The notes under the pieces are model-generated. The model was not told the origin of the DNA and ran no database searches. It saw only the letters and a list, made by a program, of their open reading frames with translations. Positions 1 through 6,745 of a DNA stretch of 12,968 nt are shown here, one piece after another. Numbering within the stretch: position 1 is the stretch's first letter; the number at the start of each line of letters is the position of its first letter. Location: NCBI GenBank assembly GCA_900549415.1, contig URNX01000069.1, positions 1 to 12,968 on the forward strand, given 5' to 3'. The DNA comes from an uncultured bacterium (GTDB lineage Bacteria; Verrucomicrobiota; Lentisphaeria; Victivallales; UBA1829). Made by a program: the position numbers and the translations under genes.

Positions 1-18
1 AGGATTTTTAAAATTAGA

Positions 19-33
19 TAAGAATAATTATAA
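19..33. promoter_or_regulatory. PerR-box-like palindrome
   Basis: The 15-base site reads TAAGAAT-A-ATTATAA. It matches 12 of the 14 defined positions of the Bacillus PerR box (TTATAAT-N-ATTATAA), with the right half perfect. It lies about 20 bp upstream of the -35 box of a peroxide-type rubrerythrin gene, a plausible place for peroxide-responsive control. The DNA here is very AT-rich, so chance matches are easy, and no perR or fur gene is in the window. Confidence 0.3.
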
Positions 34-53
34 GAAAAATTATCAAATAATGC

Positions 54-81
54 TTGACATTTTCAGAACATGTGCTAGATT
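54..81 (+). promoter_or_regulatory. Promoter of the rubrerythrin gene
   Basis: A perfect -35 box TTGACA (54-59) is followed after 16 bp by TAGATT (76-81), a 4/6 match to the -10 consensus. An extended -10 TG motif (73-74) sits directly before it. Transcription would start near 87-89, leaving a leader of about 60 nt before the ATG at 147. Confidence 0.65.
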
Positions 82-146
82 AATGGACATGGAGGAACTG
101 CCGGAGATGCTCCGGCTGAACAACAACACTTGAAAGGACTCTGAAA

Positions 147-701
147 ATGAAGAAGTTTGTATGTACTGTCTGCGGTTATGTTCATGAAGGCGACGCCGCT
201 CCCGAATTCTGCCCCCAGTGCAAAGCCCCGGCCTCGAAGTTTGTCGAACAGAAGGAAGGCGCCGCCGAGCTGACCTGGGCGACCGAGCATCACGTCGGTG
301 ACGGTCAGGTGGAAGACAAAGAGGTTATGGAAGGACTCCGTGCTCACTTCACCGGTGAATGCACGGAAGTTGGAATGTATCTTGCGATGAGCCGTCAGGC
401 AGAGCGCGAGGGATATCCCGAGATTGCGGAAGCCTACAAGCGCATTGCGTTTGAAGAGGCGGAGCATGCGGCGAAATTCGGCGAACTTCTCGGCGAAGTC
501 GTTGCCCCGTGCACGAAGACGAATCTTCAGAAGCGCGTGGAAGCCGAGCACGGCGCCTGTGCCGGCAAGCTCGACATTGCCAAGCGCGCGAAACAGCTCG
601 GCTACGACGCCATTCACGACACGGTTCATGAGATGGCAAAAGACGAGGCCCGTCACGGCGCCGCGTTCGCCGGTCTGCTGAAGCGCTATTTCGGCAAATA
701 A
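147..701 (+). CDS. Reverse rubrerythrin (N-terminal rubredoxin domain)
   Basis: This 184-residue cytoplasmic non-haem iron protein most likely acts as an NAD(P)H-linked peroxidase that protects an anaerobe from H2O2 and oxygen. Residues 1-35 form a rubredoxin-type Fe(SCys)4 site with C6, C9, C22 and C25 in two CxxC pairs. From about residue 55 on is a ferritin-like four-helix domain. Likely diiron ligands are E71 or E74, the E104xxH107 pair, an acidic residue near H135, and the E167xxH170 pair. The rubredoxin part precedes the diiron part, the order of 'reverse' rubrerythrins such as the clostridial peroxide-inducible ones; classical rubrerythrins have it at the C-terminus. The start is supported by GAAAGGA at 132-138, about 8 nt upstream. 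The gene stands alone, with its own promoter and terminator. Family assignment is firm; electron donor and regulator are inferred. Confidence 0.95.
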   Translation: MKKFVCTVCGYVHEGDAAPEFCPQCKAPASKFVEQKEGAAELTWATEHHVGDGQVEDKEVMEGLRAHFTGECTEVGMYLAMSRQAEREGYPEIAEAYKRIAFEEAEHAAKFGELLGEVVAPCTKTNLQKRVEAEHGACAGKLDIAKRAKQLGYDAIHDTVHEMAKDEARHGAAFAGLLKRYFGK

Positions 702-725
702 GCCTTGAGAGTTTTTCTGAATTTT

Positions 726-774
726 CTTCACCGGAATTCCCCGTACGGAGGAGTTCCGGTGAAGTTTTCTTTTT
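726..774 (+). terminator. Intrinsic terminator after the rubrerythrin gene
   Basis: A perfect 11-bp inverted repeat, CTTCACCGGAA (726-736) and TTCCGGTGAAG (754-764), is extended inward by a CCGTACGG palindrome (741-748). It is followed at once by TTTTCTTTTT (765-774). It begins about 25 bp after the stop codon, so the rubrerythrin gene is probably monocistronic. Confidence 0.9.
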
Positions 775-849
775 CCCTGAAGCTTGCATTTTCTGAAAGA
801 ATGAGTAAAGTATGGGACTGACGGTTCTGAAATTTTAAGGCTGAAAACG

Positions 850-1302
850 ATGGCGGAAAAGAAGAAAATTTTGATTGCGGCGACTTCCGGCGGTCATTTG
901 ACGGAGGCCGTGAGTTTGCTTTTCGGAATTCCCGGTCTGGAATTCGTTATTTTTACGGAACAGACTTTGCGGAAATACGGCGATGTGAAGATGTATATGT
1001 ATCATCGTCCGAAGAATCAAATCCTGACAATGGCGAAATCGTTTTTCAAGACTCTGTGGATCATTTTGAAGGAGCGTCCGGAGTGGGTGGTGACCACCGG
1101 TGCGGAGTGCGGAACCGCCGCCCTTCTTGCCGGGGTCTGTCTGTTCCGGAAAACAATGTTCATTGAGACGGCGTCGCGCTTCAGAACAAAAACCGTGGCG
1201 GCGAAAATCTGCTATCCGTTTGCAACCAGATTTTATGTCCAGCACCGGGAAGCTCTTCCTTTTTACGGAAAGAAGACGGAATATATCGGAGGCGTGTTAT
1301 GA
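850..1302 (+). CDS. Alg14/PssD-like glycosyltransferase accessory subunit
   Basis: This 150-residue protein resembles the Alg14 half of split GT-B glycosyltransferases (PssD, Cps14F). In these pairs it carries the N-terminal Rossmann half, binds the acceptor lipid and recruits the catalytic partner to the membrane. Visible hallmarks are SGGHL at residues 13-17, TTGAECG at 82-88 in place of the usual TGAG-type turn, and the ending YPFATRFYVQHREALPFYG...EYIGGVL, which parallels the 'VQWEEL..YP.A.Y.G' end of PssD. A hydrophobic stretch near 64-73 could help membrane contact. A TAAGG ribosome site (836-840) precedes the ATG by 9 nt. A weak promoter candidate (TTGCAT 784-789, TAAAGT 806-811) lies upstream. 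The stop overlaps the next start as ATGA (1299-1302), so both subunits are probably translated together. The sugar and acceptor cannot be read from sequence. Confidence 0.85.
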   Translation: MAEKKKILIAATSGGHLTEAVSLLFGIPGLEFVIFTEQTLRKYGDVKMYMYHRPKNQILTMAKSFFKTLWIILKERPEWVVTTGAECGTAALLAGVCLFRKTMFIETASRFRTKTVAAKICYPFATRFYVQHREALPFYGKKTEYIGGVL

Positions 1303-1760
1303 TTTTTGCCGCAATGGGGACAAGCGTGCCTTTTCCGAGGCTTTTGAAGCGTTTGGATGAAATCGCCGCCGAGCTGCCGGAGGAAATTCTCGTTCAAACC
1401 GGAACGACGCCGCAGACGGCAAAGTTCTGCCGGATGTTTGATTACGCTCCGTCTCTGGAGCCGTATTACGAGCAGGCGCGGCTCGTAATCTGTCACGGCG
1501 GACTCGGAACCCCGCTGGAGCTGCTGCGCATGAAGAAACCGTTTATCATGATTCCGCGGCTGGCGAAATATCATGAGCACATCAACGATCATCAGGTCGA
1601 AAACAGCGAAATCATCGCCCGGAAATATGGGATCAAATATGTTGTGAATCTGGATGAACTCACGCCGTCGCTCCTGACGCATTACGATTATGCGCCGGAG
1701 TTTTCCGATGCTCCGCTGGAGGAATTCCGGAAAAACGTCCGGAAGGTTTTCTTCCCGTAA
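1299..1760 (+). CDS. Alg13/PssE-like catalytic glycosyltransferase subunit (GT28-type)
   Basis: This 153-residue protein is the catalytic C-terminal half of a split GT-B enzyme (GT28 C-domain, Alg13/PssE/Cps14G type). It binds the nucleotide-sugar donor and, with the Alg14-like partner, adds a sugar to a polyprenyl-pyrophosphate-linked acceptor at the inner face of the membrane. Residues 4-8 (AAMGT) match the family's N-terminal 'VTVGT' strand. HGGLGT at 66-71 with E74 is the donor-binding signature, and YHEHINDHQVE at 91-101 is the usual His-rich segment with the DHQ motif. Known relatives add Gal or GlcNAc in second-step reactions; which applies here is unknown. It starts in a 4-nt overlap with the preceding gene. 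It ends 4 bp from the stop of the converging flippase gene, with no terminator between. Confidence 0.88.
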   Translation: MIFAAMGTSVPFPRLLKRLDEIAAELPEEILVQTGTTPQTAKFCRMFDYAPSLEPYYEQARLVICHGGLGTPLELLRMKKPFIMIPRLAKYHEHINDHQVENSEIIARKYGIKYVVNLDELTPSLLTHYDYAPEFSDAPLEEFRKNVRKVFFP

Positions 1761-1764
1761 CCGC

Positions 1765-3072
1765 TTACAGCTGTGCGGGCGAGCCCGCGTTCCGCAGGCG
1801 CCATGCGGCTCTGGAGAAAGTGGACGCCGCGAGCAGAAGATATGCGGAAGAGAGCGCAATTGCCGCGCCGATGAACCCGCGGGACGGAATCAGAAGAACG
1901 TTCAGAAGAAGATCCAGCGCGATCGTACCCATGATCAGAAACATTCCGTTTTTCTGCTCACCGATGGAATTCAGCAGATTCAGATTGAACTGTCCGGCAA
2001 CGTAGAACAGGATTCCTCCGGACATGATGGTCAATGCCGGGGCGGAGCCGGTGAACTGTGCTCCGAACAGGATTGTGATGACCCATTTTCCCGCATAGTG
2101 CATGACCGCCGCCAGAGGAATGCTTCCGAACAGAAGAAGAAGATTTGTCAGCAGGAAAATGCGCCGGATTTCCGTATACTTTTTCTTTTGCCAAAGGTCG
2201 ACGGCAACAGGCAGGAACACCAGCGGAAGAACCATCAGCGTCTGCAGAATCTGCATGATCGGCTGCGCAATGTTGTAGGCGGCAACATTCTGCAGATTTG
2301 AAAACCACGTCAGACAGAAAGTGTCCAGATTGCTCAGAAGTATGATTCCTGCAAGCGAGCCGGACATCCAGCTGCAGAGTTTCCATATCTGCTGAAAAAT
2401 TTTCCGGCAGAATACGGCGCGGAAGGAGAGACGGAGGCGATACCGGCGGAGAATCACCGCGAATCCGGCAGCCAGAACTGCCGCGAATATTGCCGTCCAT
2501 GCGGAACATACGGCAAAAACGCCGTGCCGGACGGCAAAACAAACTCCGAGGAGAATGCAAAACATTTGAATGATGTTCATTGCATTGTAAAAAGAAAAAT
2601 TGCGTTTCCCGTGCGGCAGACTCTGCAGAATCAGCCAGAGCGGATACAGCAGCACGAAAGGCGAAAAGACCGCAACCGCGGATTTCGCCTCCGGGTATTT
2701 GAAGAATCTTTCCGCAAGCATGGAGCTCGAAAAGAACAGAATGCACATCAGAACGCATCCGGCGAGGCTGGAAAAAAACAGCAGTTCCGAGAACAGAATG
2801 TCAATTCTTTTTTCCTGTTTCTCCGCAAAAAAGCGGGCGGTGAGAATCGGTGCGGCCTGTTGAACTCCGAACTGGGAAAATGTCGTCAGCAGGGTGAACA
2901 ATGCAAACATGCTGTAGAAGAAGCCGAAATCCGTCTGAGACAGATTCTGAACCAGTATCCGCCGGATCAGGTAGTTGATGACGCCCAGCAGGACCGCTCC
3001 GGCAAAGGAGCAGACGACTCCGCGGAGGAGGGCGAGAAGACCCGGTGACAGAAACTTTTCAATCTTTTTCAA
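1765..3072 (-). CDS. Wzx-like polysaccharide flippase (MOP superfamily)
   Basis: This 435-residue, very hydrophobic protein has about 12 predicted membrane segments and fits the polysaccharide-transporter branch of the MOP superfamily. Such proteins flip polyprenyl-linked oligosaccharides across the cytoplasmic membrane. Family-like traits are the N-terminal segment with LVQNLSQTDFGFFYSMFAL (residues about 39-57), an early 'GVQQAAPILTARFFAE' loop, and a late 'LLNVLLIPSRGFIGAAIALSSAYLL' pair of helices, a common Wzx ending. The start is a TTG codon (3072-3070), with AAGGA about 11 nt upstream; the next Met is over 50 residues in, inside the conserved region. It overlaps the end of the DUF2304 gene by 14 nt, is last in the operon, and converges on the Alg13-like gene. 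Confidence 0.87.
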   Translation of the reverse strand: MKKIEKFLSPGLLALLRGVVCSFAGAVLLGVINYLIRRILVQNLSQTDFGFFYSMFALFTLLTTFSQFGVQQAAPILTARFFAEKQEKRIDILFSELLFFSSLAGCVLMCILFFSSSMLAERFFKYPEAKSAVAVFSPFVLLYPLWLILQSLPHGKRNFSFYNAMNIIQMFCILLGVCFAVRHGVFAVCSAWTAIFAAVLAAGFAVILRRYRLRLSFRAVFCRKIFQQIWKLCSWMSGSLAGIILLSNLDTFCLTWFSNLQNVAAYNIAQPIMQILQTLMVLPLVFLPVAVDLWQKKKYTEIRRIFLLTNLLLLFGSIPLAAVMHYAGKWVITILFGAQFTGSAPALTIMSGGILFYVAGQFNLNLLNSIGEQKNGMFLIMGTIALDLLLNVLLIPSRGFIGAAIALSSAYLLLAASTFSRAAWRLRNAGSPAQL

Positions 3073-3418
3073 TGGAGTCGGAATCCTTGTCCGTTTTCTC
3101 TTTCAGAAGGGCAAGCTCCTGCGTCAGCCGCATGATGCGTCCCTGTTGCTTTGAAACGACGATCGTCAGCTGGAACAGCAGAAACAGAATTCCGCAGAGC
3201 AGGAACAGCAGCAGCGCAAAAGCCGGAGTCTGAATGCCGGTCAGTTTCGCAAGCAGGGTCAGAAGCGGGGTGAAGAGAGAGAATGCCAGAATCACCAGCC
3301 CCGTTGCAAGCCAGATCAGCGCGTAGGCTTCCTGAAGACGTTCGCGGTACATGGCCCAGCCGATCATTCCTAAAAAGAAAAGGCTTCCGCAGACGGCTAT
3401 AATCTGTGTCAATATCAT
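3059..3418 (-). CDS. DUF2304 family small membrane protein
   Basis: This 119-residue protein has three hydrophobic segments (about residues 3-22, 31-55 and 65-88) and a charged, probably coiled-coil tail (88-119). RERLQEAYALIWL near 25-37 is typical of DUF2304. Members are commonly encoded next to DPM1-like GT2 enzymes in glycan clusters, as here, and are thought to anchor or assist them; the biochemical role is not established. The frame is open further upstream, but the start at 3418 is chosen. Its ATG overlaps the GT2 stop as ATGA (3415-3418), GGGAG lies 6 nt upstream, and the longer N-terminus would be an out-of-frame reading of the GT2 gene. Confidence 0.85.
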   Translation of the reverse strand: MILTQIIAVCGSLFFLGMIGWAMYRERLQEAYALIWLATGLVILAFSLFTPLLTLLAKLTGIQTPAFALLLFLLCGILFLLFQLTIVVSKQQGRIMRLTQELALLKEKTDKDSDSIEKD

Positions 3419-4179
3419 TGTTCGCTCCCGATGTTGTCCAGAAACTGGAGATTTTTCTTCGGACGGAATGCCGCCAGGATGACGGACAGGATGACCTTCA
3501 TCATGTAATAAACCGATTTCAGCGGATTGATGGAGGAGTGTCCGTTTTCGCGGGGCGCCATCCGGCATGGAACCTCGCGGACGCGCAATCCGTTCCGGAT
3601 GAACAGAATCGCCTCTTCCGGCTCCGGATAGTCGAATGCCGGATAATGGCGCGCCGCGAACAGCAGCGCCCGCCGGTTGTAGGCGCGGTATCCGCTGGTG
3701 CTGTCGGTGATGGTCTGCCCGGTCAGCCAGGTGCTGAGAACACGGAAGATGCGGATGCCGAGACGGCGCATGAAGGTCGATTTGAAGCCGTCGTTTTCCG
3801 AGAGGAAGCGTGAGCCGATGGAAAGATCGGCTTCTCCGCTGATGACGGGGGCGAGAATTTCTTTGAGCGCGGAGGCCGGGTGCTGTCCGTCTCCGTCGAA
3901 TTTCACCGCATAATCGTAGCCGTTCCGCGCCGCGTAGAGAAGTCCTGTCTGGACGCCGCCGCCGATTCCGAGGTTGATTGGAAGGTTGATGACGGTTGTT
4001 TTGTCATTTGCAAGTTCATTCAGAACCGTTTCCGAATTGTCGGTCGAGGCGTCGTTGATGAAGAGCAGGTGCGCTTCCGGAAGATATTTGCGCAAGTCGG
4101 CGGCAACCGACGGCAGGGAGGCCGCTTCGTTGTAGCATGGTATGATGATGCAGATTCTGTTTTTCCGGTTTGTGCTCAT
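3415..4179 (-). CDS. DPM1-like family 2 glycosyltransferase
   Basis: This 254-residue inverting GT-A enzyme resembles polyprenyl-phosphate mannose/glucose synthases (DPM1-like GT2). Motifs from the chosen start are IPCYNE at 13-18, NDASTD at 42-47, NLGIGGGVQTG at 69-79, FDGDGQHP at 94-101 (DxD metal site D95/D97), GSRF at 122-125 and SGYRAYNR at 162-169. It lacks C-terminal membrane helices of its own; the adjacent DUF2304 protein could supply the anchor. It would transfer a sugar from a nucleotide donor to a polyprenyl phosphate or a growing glycan. The ATG at 4179 puts the IPCYNE strand about 12 residues in, normal for the family. An 18-residue longer reading from a TTG at 4233 would overlap the previous gene by 4 nt but adds unconserved sequence. 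Neither start has a strong ribosome site. Confidence 0.9.
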   Translation of the reverse strand: MSTNRKNRICIIIPCYNEAASLPSVAADLRKYLPEAHLLFINDASTDNSETVLNELANDKTTVINLPINLGIGGGVQTGLLYAARNGYDYAVKFDGDGQHPASALKEILAPVISGEADLSIGSRFLSENDGFKSTFMRRLGIRIFRVLSTWLTGQTITDSTSGYRAYNRRALLFAARHYPAFDYPEPEEAILFIRNGLRVREVPCRMAPRENGHSSINPLKSVYYMMKVILSVILAAFRPKKNLQFLDNIGSEQ

Positions 4180-4229
4180 TGTTCTCTTCTGTTCTGTTTT
4201 CTGAAAATATAGCGCGATTTCCCGCAAAA

Positions 4230-5051
4230 TCAAACATGTCCGTTGCTCTCGTAGCTTTTCGCGTAGAAATGGAGCAGGAAATCTGCAATTTTATGTGGCC
4301 AGAGCTGATAAAAAATCCTGCGGTCTTCCTCGAAACGCCGGTGATCCGCAATGGCGGAGGAGGTTTCCATGCTTTCCGAAATCCGGTGCTGCATGAGCCT
4401 GTGCGGATCATAGCAGAAGCGCCCCGGTTTGAACGCAAGCGAGAGCCACATCGCCCAGTCCAGATTTACGGAGTATTCCGCATCGAAGCACAGATCCGGA
4501 AGGTTCTGCAGATTGTAGGAGACCGCCGGACAGCAGATCGCATTTCCGAAACGAAGAATCCAGCGCCGCATGAATCCGCATCTCCAGCTGCTTTTCAGAT
4601 AGAACGGCAGAAGGAGAAGCCTTTTGACATGCAGATAAAGCCGGTTTGCCGCGACCCGGTTTTCCGGCATGAGACGGTCCGCATAATCTGTAAAGGCAAT
4701 CAGGGTATCCGGATGTTCCTGCAGTTTACGGACGACACGCTCCGCATATTCCGGGAGATAAATGTCATCCTGGTGTGCGATTGTTGCGTACGGCGTTTTG
4801 ACTGCGGAGAGCGCAAAGTTCCAGTCGGCGGCAATGCCTTTTCCCGCATCCGGATTGACGCGGTATTCCGCACCGTATTCGTCCGCAAGCTCCTGAAGAA
4901 ACGCGGAGGGAGTGGAGGTCGCCAGGACGATGCGGCTGCGCACAGTCTGGTTGCGGAGCGATTCCAGACACTCCCGGAGATACGGGCTCTGCTTGTATGC
5001 GCATACGGCGAAGGTATGGACTGCGGAAAAATCTGCTTTATTTCTGTCCAT
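4230..5051 (-). CDS. Family 2 glycosyltransferase
   Basis: This 273-residue GT-A type transferase has a typical GT2 opening (FAVCAYKQSPYLRECLESL, residues about 14-32) and an acceptor/donor region with HQDDIYLP at 93-100, where D95-D96 replace a classical DxD. YGAEYRVNP...GIAADWNFAL at 59-81 is the usual nucleotide-sugar pocket. No membrane segment is evident, so it is probably a cytoplasmic or peripheral enzyme adding one sugar to the lipid-linked glycan. The ATG at 5051 is preceded by AGGA at about 9 nt and overlaps the end of the GT-C gene by 14 nt, pointing to translational coupling. A longer N-terminus is open but would only be an out-of-frame reading of the preceding gene. Sugar specificity is unknown. 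Confidence 0.88.
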   Translation of the reverse strand: MDRNKADFSAVHTFAVCAYKQSPYLRECLESLRNQTVRSRIVLATSTPSAFLQELADEYGAEYRVNPDAGKGIAADWNFALSAVKTPYATIAHQDDIYLPEYAERVVRKLQEHPDTLIAFTDYADRLMPENRVAANRLYLHVKRLLLLPFYLKSSWRCGFMRRWILRFGNAICCPAVSYNLQNLPDLCFDAEYSVNLDWAMWLSLAFKPGRFCYDPHRLMQHRISESMETSSAIADHRRFEEDRRIFYQLWPHKIADFLLHFYAKSYESNGHV

Positions 5052-6645
5052 GATCTGTTTTCCTGAAGACTGTGACGGATTCCGCGTAAGGTGTTTCGAG
5101 TTCAACAACGTCTTTGCGGGAACGGAAAATCCTGAGCTCGTCTTTCCGGCTCGTTTCAAAGATGGCGACGTCGAAATCTTTGACGCATTCCATCCGTGTG
5201 GCGGGACCCTCGTAATAGGCGTTTACAATGGTGCCGTCAATCCAGTAGACGACATAGCTGTTCCTGTTGAAAATGCGCAAATCCCTGCCTTTTTTGAAAT
5301 GGTCGCGGATCCATTCGCCGGCTTTCCTGTTGTCGCTGTTGCGGTTGAACAGAATATCCGTTCCGTTCTGAATCTGCAGAATGAGGAGAACGGCTGTTCC
5401 TGCCGCCGCCGGAATCTGGAGATGAAAGCGGCGGATGAGAATCCAGAGCAGTTCAAGTCCTGTCATTGTGAACGGCATGAGCAGAGGAATCAGGAAAATG
5501 TAGTAGCGGTATGCAATCACGACGGGGAAAAATACAGCGGAATGCAGAAGCCAGATGATGAAAATCAGAAGATACTCTTTCCTGAACTTCTGCAGTCCGG
5601 CGGTCGGCCGCCATTCCGGAAGGAAGCGTTTGCGCAGCTGTTCCGCAAAAAGCAGGCTGAGCAGACCGAGTGCCGCGAATCCAAGGTAAAGTTCATAGGC
5701 GCCGCGCGAGCTCTGCTTCAAAACGAGCTTCACTTGTTTGGCAATTGAAAATTTATGCTGAGACTCCTCGACTTTGACGGTCGCGAAGTTCTGCTTGTTG
5801 TCGGATAAATCCCGGAGAGGTCGTGACGGCGTCAGATATGCATGAATGAACTGATCCAGCCGCGCGTCCGGAGTCGGGTAGCCGGTGATTTGATAATTCT
5901 GAACCATGCGGGGGGAAAGGAAGAGCAGAAAGAAAAATCCGGTCAGGAATGTGTAATAAACGGAGGTGCGGAGTTTGCTTTTCCAGCTCTCATTCCAGTG
6001 AATCCGGAGGAGAAAGCAGAAGAGAACCGGGATCAGCGCCGCGCTCACCAGGAGGCCTTCGGAACGGGAGAGCGTGAACCCCGTCAGCGCCAGACCGATC
6101 AGAACGGCTTTCCCGATCGTTTGTTTGTCGAAGAAGCGGAAGATGAAATAGACGAGGAGAACGAGAAAGAAGTCTCTCGCGGATTCCGGCGTTCCGGATA
6201 TGCTGAATCTCAGGAGTTTCGGCGCGCAGACTGTCAGCAGAACGCCCCACGCGGCGGAGACGGGCGGGAGAAAGCGTTTCAGCAGAAAATAGAGCGGCGG
6301 AATGAGCGCGGCGTAAAAAATCCCGCAGGTCAGAAGCAGCGATTTCAGCGGATCAAGCGCCGTTGTGTAAGAGATGACGCCGCCAATCAGAATCTGAAGG
6401 ATCGGAAGCGCGGGGTTCATGGCTTCAAGGAAATGCCCGTCGGCGAACAGACGGGTTCCGGTCGCGTAAACATTGCCGACGTCCCGGTAGACGTCTGTCA
6501 GAAAAAACATCGAAAGAAGGGTTGTCGCAACGGTGACCGCGAAGGCCGTCCAAAGGAGCAGGGACGGGGTAATATTGCGGGAAATGGAATCTGCCAGACG
6601 GTCCATGCGTTCTCTGAAGTTTGAACGAAACATTTTTATGATCAT
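5038..6645 (-). CDS. GT-C (family 39/ArnT-like) integral membrane glycosyltransferase
   Basis: This 535-residue protein has a short cytoplasmic N-terminus, around ten or more membrane helices up to about residue 430, and a soluble C-terminal part of roughly 100 residues. The first extracytoplasmic loop contains DVYRDVGNVYATGTRLFADG (51-70). Acidic residues there (D51, D55) match the catalytic acidic loop of GT-C enzymes, and the following FLEAMNPALPILQILIGG resembles the 'P.L.PLL' helix of GT39/PMT relatives. GT-C enzymes use polyprenyl-phosphate sugars on the periplasmic side, which fits the DPM1-like enzyme two genes downstream. It is first in the operon, with a good promoter (6678-6706). 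ATG 6645 is used; ATG 6633 would lose only four residues. Family is fairly sure; donor and acceptor are unknown. Confidence 0.82.
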   Translation of the reverse strand: MIIKMFRSNFRERMDRLADSISRNITPSLLLWTAFAVTVATTLLSMFFLTDVYRDVGNVYATGTRLFADGHFLEAMNPALPILQILIGGVISYTTALDPLKSLLLTCGIFYAALIPPLYFLLKRFLPPVSAAWGVLLTVCAPKLLRFSISGTPESARDFFLVLLVYFIFRFFDKQTIGKAVLIGLALTGFTLSRSEGLLVSAALIPVLFCFLLRIHWNESWKSKLRTSVYYTFLTGFFFLLFLSPRMVQNYQITGYPTPDARLDQFIHAYLTPSRPLRDLSDNKQNFATVKVEESQHKFSIAKQVKLVLKQSSRGAYELYLGFAALGLLSLLFAEQLRKRFLPEWRPTAGLQKFRKEYLLIFIIWLLHSAVFFPVVIAYRYYIFLIPLLMPFTMTGLELLWILIRRFHLQIPAAAGTAVLLILQIQNGTDILFNRNSDNRKAGEWIRDHFKKGRDLRIFNRNSYVVYWIDGTIVNAYYEGPATRMECVKDFDVAIFETSRKDELRIFRSRKDVVELETPYAESVTVFRKTDHGQK

Positions 6646-6646
6646 C

Positions 6647-6715
6647 TTTCTCTGCTTGTTTTTGCTGATAAAAGGATAATATATCGCTGTTTTCAGGTGT
6701 TTTCAAGCAGAGAAA
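6647..6715. repeat. Perfect 12-bp inverted repeat bracketing the glycan-operon promoter
   Basis: TTTCTCTGCTTG (6647-6658) and its exact reverse complement CAAGCAGAGAAA (6704-6715) lie 45 bp apart. One arm overlaps the -35 box of the minus-strand promoter; the other lies just before the GT-C start codon and overlaps its purine-rich ribosome-site region. The -35 arm would not be in the transcript, so this is more likely a DNA-level operator pair than an RNA hairpin of this operon. Confidence 0.5.
6678..6706 (-). promoter_or_regulatory. Promoter of the glycan operon
   Basis: On the minus strand, TTGAAA (antisense of 6701-6706) is followed after 17 bp by TATATT (antisense of 6678-6683), a near-consensus sigma-70 pair. 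It lies 33 bp upstream of the GT-C start codon and is the only good promoter seen for the five-gene operon. Its -35 box is partly covered by one arm of a 12-bp inverted repeat. Confidence 0.7.
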
Positions 6716-6727
6716 AACATGTGTCGC

Positions 6728-6745
6728 GGGAAACCTCACTTTCCC
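6728..6745 (-). terminator. Weak stem-loop at the end of the MFS gene
   Basis: GGGAAA (6728-6733) and TTTCCC (6740-6745) form a 6-bp stem with a 6-nt loop that contains the MFS stop codon. On the minus strand a run of five T (antisense of 6713-6717) follows only after about 10 nt, so this is a poor terminator and read-through into the glycan operon is possible. Confidence 0.25.

Noticed and set aside
75..731. Minus-strand open frame of 218 codons opposite the rubrerythrin gene
   Set aside because: Antisense of a clearly recognised gene; it also runs through the rubrerythrin promoter and terminator.
4180..4233. Longer N-terminus (TTG start at 4233) for the DPM1-like GT2
   Set aside because: Adds 18 unconserved residues before the usual family start; the ATG at 4179 fits better, although the TTGA overlap with the preceding gene keeps this possible.
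5842..6624. Plus-strand open frame of 260 codons opposite the GT-C gene
   Set aside because: The product is a charged, Gln/Arg/Glu-rich sequence typical of the antisense of a hydrophobic membrane protein.
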